A stretch of DNA of 64,000 bases, taken from positions 166,753 through 230,752 of the forward strand of contig NW_003200415.1 in assembly GCF_000006405.1 (NCBI RefSeq), written 5' to 3'. The stretch comes from Perkinsus marinus ATCC 50983. Taxonomy: Eukaryota; Perkinsozoa; Perkinsida; Perkinsidae. Below are positions 1 through 12,852 of the stretch, piece by piece; position 1 is the first letter of the stretch, and every line of letters starts with the position of its first letter. Made by a program: the position numbers and the translations under genes. Below the pieces are notes generated by a model, which was not told the origin of the DNA, did no database searches, and was given only the letters and a program-made list of their open reading frames with translations.

Positions 1-223
1 CATTTGATGTCTATCCGCTGCAGTTGTCTGCCCTCCTCGTGGTGGTAACCTTGCCTGAGACATGGGCCTCCCTCGGGCCCTTCTCATCTAGGCTGACGTC
101 TTGGTCCCCATTCAAAACCAGCGTTAACGAATTGTGAAGAATTGATGCATGCTTAGATTGCCTCGGTCGAGACCTTGGGTTTTGGCCTGTCTGAGGGATG
201 TCAGTCGGTTCCTTCCCTCTCCT

Positions 224-1692
224 ATGGATTTGTTCTCACTCGCTGTGTCGGGCTTCAAAGCCGTCCAGACAGTCCACACATGCTACGCTAAGGCGAAGGA
301 GCTGCACACGTTGGCCACTAAGGAGATAGCGGTTAGTGTGGAGAAGCTGGCTGCTGCTTTACAGTGCCTACAGGCTCCGCTACGGCTCGCACAGGTTGGA
401 CCAAAAGTGTGGTATCGATTCCCTCTACTCCTTATTCCAGTTGCTGCATACGAGGATGCCTACCAGTGAAGCTGTGAGCGCCTCTGTAGGGTTGGCACGT
501 CAGGCTGTACGTGAGGCTGAGGAACTCATCGACACTATCATGGTAGTAGTCCGACCAGCCTGCCCATTCACCAACCATGTCCCCTCAGTCGCTCGAGAGT
601 ACCGATGACGGCGCCAAGGATGCCTCCCCTAAGGAGGAGGTCGGTGTTGGTGTCATTGGAGCTGAGGAGCAGGCTCGGCGTTTGAGGGATGTCATAGCAG
701 ATGTAAGCAGCAGCATAAGGTACCTTCCTAAGGGGACTGTGCGGTAGTAGGTCTCCCTGGCAGCGCAGATGTTGACCCTTGGCCTCACCGCGGTCCGTGC
801 TGCACTTCCGGTCACAGAAGGGATGGAGACCATCATAGGCCGTTGGGACTTTGACAACCTTGCGTACTCTCACACTACTGCAAGTAGAGAAAACTGGAGT
901 CTGTCAGGTTCTCAGAGGCTCTCACTATGATGAGGCAACTGGACATGGGCCGGACCTCGAGCCGTGGGATACTTCTGGCCACTGGCCAGCTATGGAAGTG
1001 GCGTCCAGGAGCCTCGACAGCGACTAAGTGAGGCAGGAGGCGCAACCGGTATCTCCCCATGTTTACTCAGGCACAAGCTGCTGTTGGAGCCGCAGTTTTT
1101 CTGTTCGGCTAGGCTAGCACTGAGTGGTAAGGAGGAGGAGGTCCTCGCTACTCTGACCCTTGCTCCGATAGAGGACGCCAGTGAGCCCAGCGACGTCGCC
1201 GAGACGATACAAGTGGTGGGTTAATGGTACCGAAGGAAGCGGCTGAGGAATGTGCGATACAGGTCCTCACTGAGGAAGGTCTCCATGACTTTCGGATAAG
1301 ACTCCCAGATGTCTCCTCGGGAGCCCTATCCTTGCTGGCCACCACCGACAACACCAATGACGATGTTCTCGAGCGCTCATTGTGCTTTATGTGGACCGAT
1401 GAGGAGAGTAAGCAGCGCTTTCCCCCCGGCCCTTTAGGTACCTGTTGTAGGTACATGCCGGTACGCATTCGAGTTCGAGTGCTGCGGGTCGGCCAAGATG
1501 ACAGCGGAGGTGTTCGAGATGGCCCTCTACCTGTCCATGGCTCGCAACTCGATGGAGCATCCGGACTTGGGCATAGACCAAATGGAGGAGGAGGAGCTCC
1601 GCAGCTTCGTCCTGGATCGTCTGAAAGTTGTCGAACCGCCTGGTCGAGTCCGGCGGGGTAGTCTCTTGCCAGCAGTGACTCCCGCCAAGTGA
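224..1692 (+). CDS. Unknown nine-exon gene, predicted 367 aa
   Basis: I do not recognise the family. The coding sequence can be assembled as nine exons: 224-394, 441-542, 589-702, 751-863, 908-1027, 1071-1126, 1172-1212, 1263-1407 and 1451-1692. The introns are 46, 46, 48, 44, 43, 45, 50 and 43 nt, all GT-AG, and every junction keeps frame. The product starts MDLFSLAVSGFKAV. Its first 200 residues look largely alpha-helical and Ala/Leu/Glu-rich. The C-terminal part contains a segment around RYAFEFECCG followed by a helix (EVFEMALYLSMARN), which recalls a PH-like beta-sandwich plus helix, but that is only an impression. The ATG at 224 was chosen because it opens the frame carried through all nine exons; an upstream ATG at 149 in the same frame is possible. 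A family A mobile element lies directly downstream. Confidence is high that this is a gene and low on function. Confidence 0.7.
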
Positions 1693-1774
1693 AGTTTCTC
1701 GTGTGATACGCTACTTGTTGGTTTGTAAATGCACTGAGTGGCCTCTTAGGATGCATATGGGAGTCTTGTGTGGC

Positions 1775-1958
1775 CAGGGTGGGAGAATATGCACATGATC
1801 AACTACATGCGTTGGTGACAATGTGAAAATTCTGATAGAATTTTGGGATATTCTTGTTGGTCTCTGTACAATTTCATTCGCATTGGTGTGTGAACTTGTA
1901 TAGGTAGCGAGTAAACTCTTGAGCTCAGCTGAGCAAAGCGAACAAATATTCTAACAAC
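1775..1958. mobile_element. Family A MITE, copy A1
   Basis: It starts CAGGGTGGGAGAATATGC, continues with the family core CACATGATCAACTACATG, and ends near CAGCTGAGCAAAGCGAAC followed by AAATATTC. It sits in the short spacer between two plus-strand genes, immediately before the CFAP43-like start codon, so it may form part of that promoter or 5' UTR. No clear target duplication was found for this copy. Confidence 0.6.
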
Positions 1959-1993
1959 TACTCCCACAAGAGACAGTCATTACTCTCAGCACC

Positions 1994-4900
1994 ATGACAA
2001 CCCCAGCATCTGGTGAGCCTCTGAAGATCGACTCTATGGTCGGAGGAGCAGACCCCCCTGTTTTCATCGAAGAGGCTACATTGGCCTACTGTGTCGGGAA
2101 GGTCCTGTGCGTGTGGGACACTGACACCGACGAATGCAAGTATTGTCGTATGCCACTGGAGCAGGAGGGCTCACAGCAGCTCTACAGCTCTGGCCAGGGA
2201 CAGTTGGTCCTGTCCACTGAGGCCTGTGATGGCGCTGTCAAGGTGAGGCTTCATATGCGCCCCATCGTTTCCTGTTTCAACCAGGTCTTGATCTATCCGG
2301 TAGAAGCTGAGGGTCTCGGCATAGCAACCGAAATCACGGTACCGGTCGGTGAGAGTTGCAAGGGCCCTGCTGCTGTGGCAATGTCCCCATGCTGTACGAG
2401 GGTCTTCGTGATGGTCGGCGGTCCAGAAGAGCAGTACTTGGCAGTCTATGGTACTGATACCTGCAAGGTACCCTTGAGGGCTACTACTGGGCTGCCCATG
2501 CATCATGATAGGCCCTTCCTGGTCTTGAGTGGGTCCAGCTACCCTCTGCATACCCGACGCAGAGGTTCTCACGACTGCTGCCATTCCCCGAGTGAGCCTC
2601 TGCATCATCGTGTTGGTCCCGGAAGGTCTACTGGTCAGGCACAAGGACCTTCTGGCTGTTGTAGGGGAACAGGAAGTACTCATCGTCTCGTTCGAGAAAA
2701 TGTAGGTCCACTGACACCAACAGAGTGGTATGCCTCGGTGGTCAGCGCATCTGCAGATACCAAACCTTTCTAGTAAGCCAGTATGCAAGCGACACTGTGT
2801 CTGCTATTGTGGCCGCCCATCAAGGAAGCATAGCATGGACCCTGTCAGCTGCTACCTGGTGCTCCTCAGTGAGTCACCTGGGCCCTTCTTCCTCGAGGGT
2901 CCCTCTGTTCCCAGGGCCATCTGCTAGTGGCCACGTCGACGGGCCTTTTGCTGTGCCTTTCCATCGAGCAGTCCAAGGCACCGCCGACCAAAGAAGAACG
3001 TCAACGGCTCATAGGAAGGTATGAGCAGCTCATCTCGGTGCACTCCGTCACTGACATGGCGGACCTCGGCCCCATACGGCATATGTTCTTCCGTGGGCAT
3101 GAGACTCTAATCACTGTCCACATGAAACGCCGAGTCAGCTCATGGGCCTTCGACAAGGGCCACATATCTGAGCCGATCAGTGCCGACCACTTTGAGATAC
3201 AGGCCATTTCGCACTATAAGGGGACCTCTCTGGGTGATCCGCTGGTGCTGGTGAAGTCATTTGTTTTGTCGGAGCTCACCGAGGAGCAGCAGGGTCAATT
3301 GAAATGGGCCGTGTCGTCGCCCCAAGGGCAGACACTTTGGGTTTGCACCCAGGGTGGTCACCTCTGGTCCGCTAATATGACAACCGAGGAAGTCGACACG
3401 TTAAAGGACTGTACCGACAGTGGCGCCCTAGAGGTGGGGGATCAGGCCTGTCCGCTTCCCTTGGCTTACCAGGGTTCTACTTTTTGCGGGGCTCTAGACT
3501 GTATCACTGATATAAAGGTCCTGTGTGGCCACACAGAGAGCCCTACCTTTCTTGTTGCGACTTCCAGTGGGGCTGTTCGCGTCGTTGGGCCTAGTCCTAG
3601 TGAGCTCGATGATCTGCCACGGACTATGTATCTCCAAACCAGTCACGCGCCCATAAATTGTCTTGCTGTGTCGGCAACCTGTCGTTTGGTAGTGGCAGGG
3701 AGCGAAAATGGCGTTGTCCAGACCGTGGACCTCGGCGGTGGCACTTCAGCGGTCCTGAGTGCCTCTAGAGGCCTCGAGAGCTCCGCTGTCAAACTTAGTC
3801 AGGAGGCGCCAGTGGTCGATGTGGGCCTTACGAAGTTGCCATGTGGCCGAGAAGTGTGTTATGCCCGACTTGGTAATGGCGACGTATTCCTCCTCACTGT
3901 TCGCGAGAAGACCGGCCTCCTTACTGTAGTCTCCCACCTCAACCGTATCGAAGTCTTTGCCGCCGCCCTAGGGGGCCGGGAGGTATCGGCAGCCTGTTGG
4001 TGTGATCACAGACTGGCCCTCGCGGTAACTGGTGATCATGGTACAGCGGTTCTCACAGTCTCATTCACGATCGATAGGATGATGGATGGTCTCCTCGACC
4101 CGAGTGGGATTACAGTGGCAACGCATCAGCTTCCTAGTGCGTCCAAGGTCAGGGCCATGGTCTCTTGTAACCTGGGTCTAATCGCTAGTAACGTCGTCGG
4201 GGAAGTAGCCCTGTATTCCCTACCCTCGGAGCTGTCCTCCAACCTCGGTGAGCTCCCTCTAGTGAGGGTACTATATCATGGCGATAGGCCTATCAGTAGG
4301 CTGTCCATGGACGGCGACAAGGGCGTTTTCGTGGTAGCAGCAACCTCTGATGGTTCCGTTCACGTCCTCTCCCTCGCTAACGGCCACACCTCTACTGTGG
4401 AGGATCTTCATATCAAACGCGGTGGGGTCACGGCAGTTGCTGTTTCTGGTCCAAGGGTTGCATCCGGTCGAGGAAGGTTTGGGATGGCCCTTTGGCACCT
4501 ACCCGAAAAGCCTGGGACCACAGTTTCCTCCTCCGTTTGCTTCACGAAGATGGCGATGGTCCCAAGGGACGCATCACCGACAGGAGTGCAGCAGGCTGGA
4601 GTCGTGAACGATGATGAGCTGGAGGTGTGGAGCATTGGGGGCCATGGGAGGCGAATGGAGGAGGCCGTTGCGGTCCGAAGGAGCTTGGACGGTCGAGAGG
4701 CCCAGCGGGTCCAACTAGTTCACGAGGTACAGGCTAAGATGGCTCAGCTGCGGGAGAGGTTGAAGTCGATCGTCGAAAAAAATCAATCCGGGCCGGAGGA
4801 GGAAAGACTTCAAAGGGACGAATTTTGTGTTGACTTCGAGGCGCGTGAGGAGGTAGCTCTGGAATGCGAACGCAAGTCACATGAGCTGAGGGAAAAATTA

Positions 4901-7900
4901 AAGGTGAGCAATTGACCATCCACGGGTGTAACAGGTGTGTCGGTCGTCGTAGGAGGAGATAGCGGCCAGGGCGATCTTTCGAGAGAAACTTGTGAAGGAG
5001 TTCTGGGAGCCGATGGAAGTGCACATGGCCCAGTTACACTGCATTGAGGAGGGCAAGGCTCTGAGGGTGGCCAACTACCCCTTCCGCTCATCCACGTCTG
5101 CACCGGACAGCGGCAATCCTCTGCTGAGGAAGCTTCGGGTAGCACTGCCCAGTTTGGGTGGTGATGGTGACAGCATGTGGGCTCAGGTCCTTCGGGACGT
5201 CCAGGCTCGGGAGTCGATTTGGCTCGCTGGATGTTCACTCCTCGTCGAGGAAGATGCCCTCAACCCCATCCGCGTGTGTAGCGGCCAGGAGGACTACCTC
5301 GTCAACTGGGGGAAGTGCCGCTGGGAGCGTCCACAGCCCCCCTCCGGTACGACTCCATCTACCTGCTGTCTTAGCAAGGTCGTCGTTTAGGTACTGCGGA
5401 GTCCACTGGGGCAGTTGAAGAGACCAGGAAGCCAACAGATTCACAAGGCGGTGAGCCGAGAGCTTCTTTCCAGCAGTGGTTTCAGTTGCTGACACTTCAG
5501 TGATGGAGAAGACAGCGAGCTCAGCCGGCGGGTCTCTCTCTAAGGACCCTGGCCTTGCCCTTCCCTGCTTCCCGGCCTTGAATACAACCTGTGTTGATTT
5601 CCTATATCACCCGATGGAGGTCGTCAGCAGTCCACGCAAGAGGTACTATCGGGGTATTGACATATGACCGAACAACAGCGAGCGCCCGAGCGAAATTAGC
5701 ATGTAGTTGGTAAGCTCCTACTACTCTAGTATGTTTACTAAAGCCGGTTCCTCGATCGGCACCGTCCTAGTGTGGCAGGATACAGGCCAGTCTGCTAGAG
5801 GAGGTGTCCATGGAATACAAGAGGGCCTTCAATAAGGCATTCGAAGAAGTGAAGGACAAAAGGGCTAAAGCGGTCGAGGTAGCCTCGGTGGGCCAGCAGA
5901 GGGTGATGTTTTCCTTGAACGTTGTAGCACATATCGGAACAAGTTCACCGCATTGACGCCATCCTCAAGGAGCTGAAGTCGGATGAGGACCCTCCGATGG
6001 ATCCCGCAGCTCGGCACCTCGAGACCGATGAGGTGATGGGCGCTCTGTTGTTACTTGCGGGAGTTTCGTGGCGCAGTGACGTTTTTAACGCTTCAGAACC
6101 CCGAGTCTGTCCTCGAGGTCCTGGACAGGGAAATTCGTGCTGAGAAGTGGATCAGCAAGGAGGAGCGCGCGAGACTGGTGGGCATGGTCTGGGGTGAAGT
6201 GCCGCAAGGTTTTGGTGGCCCTCAACAGGATGCTGAGGCCGCCGCGGAGGCTGAACGCCTTCGGAAGCTGCAGGAGGACGATGGTGGTCGGCAGAAGGCG
6301 CTGATTACTATGATGGGAGGCACGCTGAGGACCAAGAAGGACCTCAGCCCGCTAGAGGTACTGCTACTAGGGGCTGGGGTAGAGGGCACATCGACCATAG
6401 ATCCGACTGGAGAGGGAGGAGTGGATGGACACAGTACCAGAAGAAGAGATGGATGAGGACCAAAAGGTGGTGACACCATCCTCTACTGGCTAATCGAGAC
6501 TAGTGCGCTCGTTCAGGCCGCATTCACCGAGCAACTCGCCAGAGAGAAGACTCTAGCTGAGGAGCAAGTGAGAGGGCGCCGCCAGCGGTACTACATATAC
6601 TGTGTGGCTCCAGGAGGCTTATCGGACGAGACTGGCAGAGGAGCTCGGTCAGCTGAAAGCTGAGATTAAAAAGGAGGTGGCTGCCTTTGATGATGGCCTT
6701 CTGAAGAAGCTCTATCGGGCTAGGGTAGAGACCGACTTGAAGATGTAAGGCATTCCGTGGGCCCGTGGGGGTACTCCCTCATCATTTCAGCCACACCCAG
6801 GAGCTCCTGGTCCTCCAGAATAGGTTAGCGTTACGGCAGTCTGTGGAGGACAAATCAGCAGTGGAGAAGCTCAACTTGAAAATCGCCGAAGTCCGGAAAA
6901 AGGTCCACCTTCTATTCTCACTGCGGAGGTCGCGACTCTTTGAGTCAGGTCGCTGAATGCCGAGCTGAGTTTGATGATTTCAGCCTGGTGGTTCGTGAGC
7001 TTGAACGGGAGGCGGATGAGATCGTCAGACAGGAGCGGGACTGTGTAGGTTTGCTCGTGACCATCTATGCGATGTCGTTACCCTCTGGTTAAGGTGTCCT
7101 CATTCAAGCAACAGTTCTCCACAGCCAAGACGGGTAGGGAGGCCCCTCTATGGGAGCACGAGTTGTGTACATAGGCATCGACACTGAAGCCTTCAACCAG
7201 CTCTTGGTGCTCTTCCGGACGACACTACCTGGTGAGGACGGCAGTAAAGTAAGCAGGACCTCAGAAGGCAACAGGGCACCATTACTCGTTTAGGATGGTA
7301 GTAACAGGAAAGCCCACGGAAGGGCCCATGTAAGCTGCTGCACGCCTTGGTGTCCCAATGGTTTCCCTTCCAGATGTCCCACAATCTATTCACTCGGCAA
7401 CCCTCTCGCGTACTGGCCGGCAGTGTACCAGCGGTCAGTGAAGGTAGTATCCACCCCTAAGCGTGAGCTCTAGTCGTGTTTAGCATCATCCTCCTACTAC
7501 TACGTGGATACTATGGACGACTATGAACTCCAAACGCCAAGCATCGACGATGTAGTACTCAGACCGGCACATGAGAGCAGCGGTCCACTTCTCAGATTGC
7601 TACTTTCAAGTATGCAGAGGATTGCCCAGAGGAGATCGAGGAGGAGCTCTTCGATCGTGCTATTAAACTTCGCCAGGAAAGGCATGAGACGTTTCCATTG
7701 TTTCCTTCGAGGGTCGATCTGTTACGTAGATGCCGACTGGACCTCGACGTACGGCGGATGAATGCCTTGATCGATATTGCCAATAGGCGTCTGTGGCACC
7801 ACCGACAACGGTAGTAGCGGCCGCTAGCTGAGGGGCCTCATGGGTGCCTCTGGTAGATGGGAGAAAGCTCTCTCGGATGAGAAGGCTCTTTTGGAGCAGC

Positions 7901-9230
7901 TGGAGTGCCGCAAGAGGGGCATGCTCGAGGAGAAGTTTGACGCTGCGGTTATTATGATGATCAAACAGGTGGGAGAGGGGCACTATCGTTGTCATACTCA
8001 CCATTCGGGGGGTGGCCTAGGGACTGATCAACATGCCAGAGGGTCCGGTTGTTACGGATTGCACCGATGCTATTATTGTACCAGCGGAGGAGACGATTGA
8101 AACACGCAACAGGTGGGACTACTTAGGAGGCTCAGCAGTTGCCGAGCTCAGGCACATCATGACACTTGCTGAGGAGAAGTTGGCAGTTTTGCATAAAATT
8201 AAGGAATTCCGGAAGAAACTGAAGCAAGTGGAATGGGAACAAGCGGTGCTCAAGTTGGAGAAAGAGGTGATTTGATGGGGAAAGATGCACGTATTGGCCT
8301 CTGCCCTTCAGGACCTCGAGGAGCACTCCAGAGACATTCAAATGATGCGGGTTACCAAGGACCTCAGGACAGCTCTCTCGGGTAGCGGTGGCCTCATCGC
8401 CCTTCAGTGCGAAGCAGTCTGATTGTGCAGAATCGAACAAGAAGCCGAGCGAAAGGCAGGGAGGAAAGGAAGTGGAGATCGCCATGAGGAAACTTATAGA
8501 AAGAATTGAGAAGAGTGGTATGGATAAGGAAGCAGCACTGGCTAAGGAGGTGAGCTGTCCAAAGCAATCAGGTCTGGCTGATGCATTCGGGCCTATGGAG
8601 TTAATATTCGTGGAAGTTCACAAGATGATATTCTAGTTCACTTATACCAGCAGAAGCGAATGCGGTCCATTCGAACGTCTCATGATTTTCAGTTGGAGCT
8701 CGCGAAGAAGAGAAGTGAGGCGAGGCGTAGGGAAAATGCGGTAACCTATCTGTCTACTCTGCTTCGAGGCGCCTACATTCGCCTTAGAAATTCGAACGGA
8801 AGCTTGACGATCTTCGTGAAGTAGTAGCAGAACGCGAGGAGATCAGAGATCTCGGAGACTCGCGCAACAGCGAGAGTGCTGAAAGCAGTACAGTGTAAGA
8901 ATGCGATCTTCGGTCCGCTCTCATCACATGTGCTGGGCAGGTATCGCCCTGGAGAGAAGCGCATCCCCATTGGAGGTGGAGGCCGTATCGAGGAGAATTA
9001 TAGAGAGATTAAAGAAGCCCATGCTCGATTTGCCGAGAGTAGAGTCCACCGGGAGCAAATGGACATGGCACGCATCCAAGCGAGAGAAATACAGAAGTGC
9101 ATTGTCAGAATGGCGATAGTTGGTATATACTTCTGTTAGGTTGCGAGCTGTCCTCGACGACTACCACCAAAGAACATTCCCGACTTTCGTCCATGTGCAT
9201 CAGCCGAAGGAAGCTTCCAACGGCCAGTAA
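1994..9230 (+). CDS. CFAP43: CFAP43-like axonemal protein (WD-repeat head, long coiled-coil tail)
   Basis: A long, many-exon gene. The N-terminal third reads as a beta-propeller (largest exon 2927-4915, preceded by in-frame GHLLVATSTGLLLCLS). A coiled-coil tail then runs to the stop at 9228-9230. Several short blocks match my memory of CFAP43/CFAP44 proteins: EERLQRDEFCVDFE at the propeller-coil junction, an exon from about 4955 with KEFWEPMEV and VANYPF, MEYKRAFNKAFEEV near 5810, ALITMMGGTLRTKKDLSPLE near 6300, and a C-terminal exon LRAVLDDYHQRTFPTF that joins across a 43-nt intron (9096-9138). Family proteins tether inner-arm dyneins in motile axonemes, so this implies a flagellated stage. 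The ATG at 1994 is preceded by stops and by a family A element. Introns are mostly 40-50 nt. CFAP44 is the main alternative. Internal exon borders in 5400-9000 are only partly resolved. Confidence 0.72.
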
Positions 9231-9846
9231 GGTGTTCTCTCATCACGAATTGTTGTTGTTGAGTTACAAAAGAGAACGTTGGGGTGTAAACGACAGAATA
9301 TCTCTGACGAGCCACCTCTGTCATCACGTTTGACGACGAACAAGCAAGTTCGGCAGTATATGTTCAAGTGTGACAGGAAGCAACGGAAAGTGCTTCAACA
9401 CACCCTCCACCGATGTTAGTCGAACTCCGCCCATTCTGAGGTCCGTGAGATGTTATATTTCCGCAACGTGTCAATCTTGAAGTGGGCATTGTCATTCTTA
9501 GGGTGTCGAGCTTGGATACTCATTGTCATTCTTATGTGTTCACTTGTTAAACTTGCCTGGGAAGTAGTGGGCCGCAATTGTCGGCCGGTCTGTGACCAGA
9601 GGATCACGATTCGCAAGCATACCGTACTCAAGACAGAAGCAAGGGAAGTTACGATGTAGCTAGCTCAACCACTGTGAATCATCCAGTTGCCGGCATGGGG
9701 CTCACACTACACACGAACACAATACCAACAACTCGTTATTTAATACAGCAATATCGGTCAACATCTTATGAACAACTATGATCACACACGAGTAACCAAA
9801 CACGATAAACTTACCGATGCCGAATGACTGCATACTCCAAGCGCGA
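9231..9846. other. Spacer between convergent genes
   Basis: No supported gene. One ATG-initiated frame at 9450-9659 (+) encodes a 69-aa peptide with a hydrophobic stretch (WILIVILMCSLVKLAW). It has no upstream exon or recognisable family and may be chance. Confidence 0.4.
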
Positions 9847-10918
9847 TCACGCCACTTTCATGGTACCATCAGTGAGCCAGTGGAAAATATTAACAGCCCG
9901 CTGTCCAGTTGTCAACGGGTAGGAGCTCGACTCAACTGGGTAGGGCCAGACGTCAGGGACAACAGCCCCTCCAAATGGTGAGATGTAGTTGCTATAGAAC
10001 TCCACCTGTCTACTGCATATTTCAGAGGGGCTCTCTTTCATACGAGGAGTAGCTATCTCGCTATTGGAAACCAACTCATGCAACTTCTCTGCATTGAATT
10101 TTGGCTTGACAACTCTGGAGAGGAACAAACATTGCTTGGTAGGCGGTCAGGACAGGTGTTGCATCGTTTGACTTACTTGTCCTCAAGCGTAGCTAATTCC
10201 GCCTTCAGAGCCTTCAGCTGGTACGGCTGTTCTGGGCTTTGTCTGCTGAGGTAAATTGTGTAGCGGACTACCAGCTGAAGAGCCAACACATAGGCGCGGG
10301 TCAGACTTCCCGTACTCGAACCTCGTTTCTTCCGAATTCATCATATCTTTCATCCAATGCCTGCCGCGCACAGTACAGAACGCTCCCTTTCTCGACATTC
10401 TCGTCGTATTCGTGTAGAATTTGGGAGCTTAAGCGGCTCATAAGATGAAACTTCAGTGAAGATGGACTCCCCGGTGTCGCTCCTGGGAGACCTTCAATCG
10501 ATTTATGACGGGGTTCTCCCAACATGATTTCATCAGCCAGTACAGAGAATTCGGTGTAATTATCTTCTCTGAGAAAACGAAAGTGTGGGACGGTCCTACT
10601 GCTCACCGTCACCTTATACGCGTTATCTGCGCCACGTCAGTAACATGGAGGTCCTCGCTTTCTGAGCCCTCACGATAACCCATAACAGTCTGCAAAATGC
10701 AAGAGCTTGCAACAAGACAACCATTGCGAACGATTTATCGTAAAAACAGAGTATAAACGTAAACGACTTGATAACTGTACCTCGGACGCCGTATTGGGAT
10801 CGTAGAAGTTCATTGTTACCCTAGGCGGGTCCCTGGAGACCACACGTCTCAGACTGACAGAGGCTCCACATGACGATGCTAGCAAGGCAGTGATATACAA
10901 GATGACATGGCCGTCCAT
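9847..10918 (-). CDS. Unknown secreted or signal-anchored protein, five exons including a 16-nt microexon
   Basis: On the minus strand the exons in coding order are 10781-10918, 10674-10689, 10322-10626, 10177-10274 and 9847-10114. They are separated by GT-AG introns of 91, 47, 47 and 62 nt. The total is 825 nt, or 274 aa. The N-terminus MDGHVILYITALLASSCGAS is a good signal peptide or anchor. The rest is soluble and charged, with no family I recognise; it includes EYDENVEKGSVLYCARQALD and ends in HWLTDGTMKVA. The 16-nt exon (10674-10689) is required: without it the frame hits a stop before the third exon, and with it the protein reads continuously through GYHNAYKVTVSS. The gene converges on the CFAP43-like gene. 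Function unknown. Confidence 0.68.
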
Positions 10919-11508
10919 AATTGAGAGAAGATTCTGTACTAATTAAGTGCCAGGCCAGTGCAAAGCTCGGATGAGTAGGAGGAATACTCTGCACCACGAG
11001 CAGCGAATGATTTCCATAAAGTCCCGTCGAGAAAATTGACCAGAGCTGATCTGATTCATTTAGTATGTATATAGGGAGAGGGGTATGAAGCCCATAAGAT
11101 TAGAAACTCGTAGAGCTTTCCAATGGTTTCAATGATCTAGATCAGTTCTCGACAGTTTTGTATAAAGGGAGCGACGATCTCTACGTTTTCGTTCACTCCG
11201 TTACAAGCTCAGTGGACTGGTCGAGAAACCCGCGCACTTTTCTCCTATACAAAATCGACAATGTCAAGTTCCAAACCGAGTTGTGGAAGCTACACCGCTT
11301 TGAAGGCGACTGCGCCCTGAGCTCTATCGAATGGAAGAGGCTTTCGCACGAGTTTGGATGGGACGAGACACCACTGGAAATGATAGCGCGCGAATTGCAA
11401 CACAATCACATTTGGACGAATCTCGCCGTGTTGTAGGCGCATAAGTAGAGGGCCGCGGATGACATTTATTGACAACAAAAAGTCTCCGAGGGCCACGGCC
11501 GGAAATTT
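10919..11508. other. Intergenic spacer between two minus-strand genes
   Basis: It presumably contains the promoter of the secreted-protein gene at 9847-10918. Open frames here start from non-ATG codons or lie antisense to each other. Nothing supported. Confidence 0.4.
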
Positions 11509-12852
11509 TCACTTCTCAAAGTCATTGATGGCTTTCTCCACTTTTTCTCGGAGCCACTCGCGATCCTCGAGGTCATCAACCCTCGTCAAGGTATCTTCTA
11601 GGAAGCCGTTCACATACAGCCATCGCGCACGGGAACGAGGTACTCCTCGAGAAGTGAGATAGAACAGCTGAAAACAACAACACCATAAAAGAGCAGCACT
11701 CAAACGAATAGTCCCCAACCTGCTTAGGGTCAATCGTAGTCGACAGAGCTGCGCCGTGGGTCACTTTCACGTCGTCAGCTTGGATCCTCAACTCAGGGCG
11801 GGCAGTCATCCTCGCAGTGCGGTCCAAGAGCAGGGCTTTGCACTCCTGGTTAGCATCTGTCTGTTGTGCGATCTTGTTGACCATGAACGTGGACTTCCAG
11901 CTGCTCCGACTCTTTGGTCCACACAGCACCTAAACGCAATGATGATAGTCGACGAGTGCCTCTTTCTCTGCCTTACTGCTCTATGGGTTTGCCGAGCTTT
12001 CGTCCCTGTCGAGAGGAAATTACAGTTAGAGTCCGACTCCGTGTGGACTCCTTCGCGCGCCACAACGTGCACTGAGTGAACATCGGAAACGCAGTCAGGG
12101 CCGTTCACTTCGATGTCGGTCGTATGCGTCGCTCCGTCCGAGTCTGGTACGACCAGTCTAGTCTGATTGTACTTGGACCCTCCATCTTGCCGAACCACCG
12201 TCGAACAGTCACCACGCGTTTGGTGCAGTGTGTGGACCAATCTCGCACCAGCCTGGAGATACACCTGCGTTCTACCACCGGCATCGACAGACTCTCTCAG
12301 CGTTAGACTGGCTCCTTCCTCAACCACAACCGACATATTGGGAAACGTCGCATCCCTATGGAGCTGAAGCTTTTCCTCGGTGCCAGCAGGGACCCTCAGG
12401 ACTAGCTCTCGGTCGCTGGCTTGGCAAAGGGACCGACCGTCGCCCTGGACGCTGCCACAGACTGCTGTGATGTGCTTCTTAGAAGACTGAGACTTCGTGA
12501 AATTTGTAATTTTTCTATTTTTCTTCAGAGAAGACGAACGCATAGCAGCGAGGAGAACCAATATCGGTATCATAAGAAGCCCTATGGTGTTCTCATTCAT
12601 AGCCGCGGTGACACCAAGAGGAGATCTACGTCCCCATTGCTGTGAAAAGTCTCTACCATTGACGGTCACGTCGGGAATGGGCTGACCGAGAGTGGTGACA
12701 CCATCTCTCGGATGGAGGAATAGTAGATCCATTCCTACATCCATTTTGGGGAGGAGGCTCACAGCGAGAGAGAGAGCATCAAACTGAAGAGAACATATAC
12801 CCGCACCAACTGGAAACGCCAAGACGGAACATAGCCACGAAACGAGATGCAT
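11509..12852 (-). CDS. sufD: SufD-like subunit of the SUF iron-sulfur cluster scaffold
   Basis: Three exons in coding order: 11977-12852, 11720-11929 and 11509-11667. The introns are 47 and 52 nt. Predicted length is 414 aa, close to bacterial SufD (about 420). The SUF core is clear: LVLRVPAGTEEKLQLH, then VVVEEGASLTLRES, ARMTARPELRIQADDVKVTH with the family His, and LFYLTSRGVPRSRARWLYVN at the end. SufD works with SufB and SufC to build Fe-S clusters, normally in plastids. The N-terminus from the first ATG at 12852 (MHLVSWLCSVLAFPVGAGIC) is hydrophobic like a signal peptide, and a second hydrophobic stretch (GLLMIPILVLLAAM) follows near residue 90. This could be a bipartite plastid leader. 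The start is uncertain: the Met before NENTIGLLMIP is an alternative. SufB is less likely given the C-terminal pattern. Confidence 0.82.

Noticed and set aside
2171-2788. Minus-strand 205-codon frame inside the CFAP43-like gene
   Set aside because: Antisense shadow of the WD-repeat exons, which carry the recognisable protein signal.
11158-11436. Plus-strand 92-codon frame upstream of the SufD-like gene end
   Set aside because: It begins with TTG rather than ATG, has no splice support and overlaps equally long minus-strand frames.
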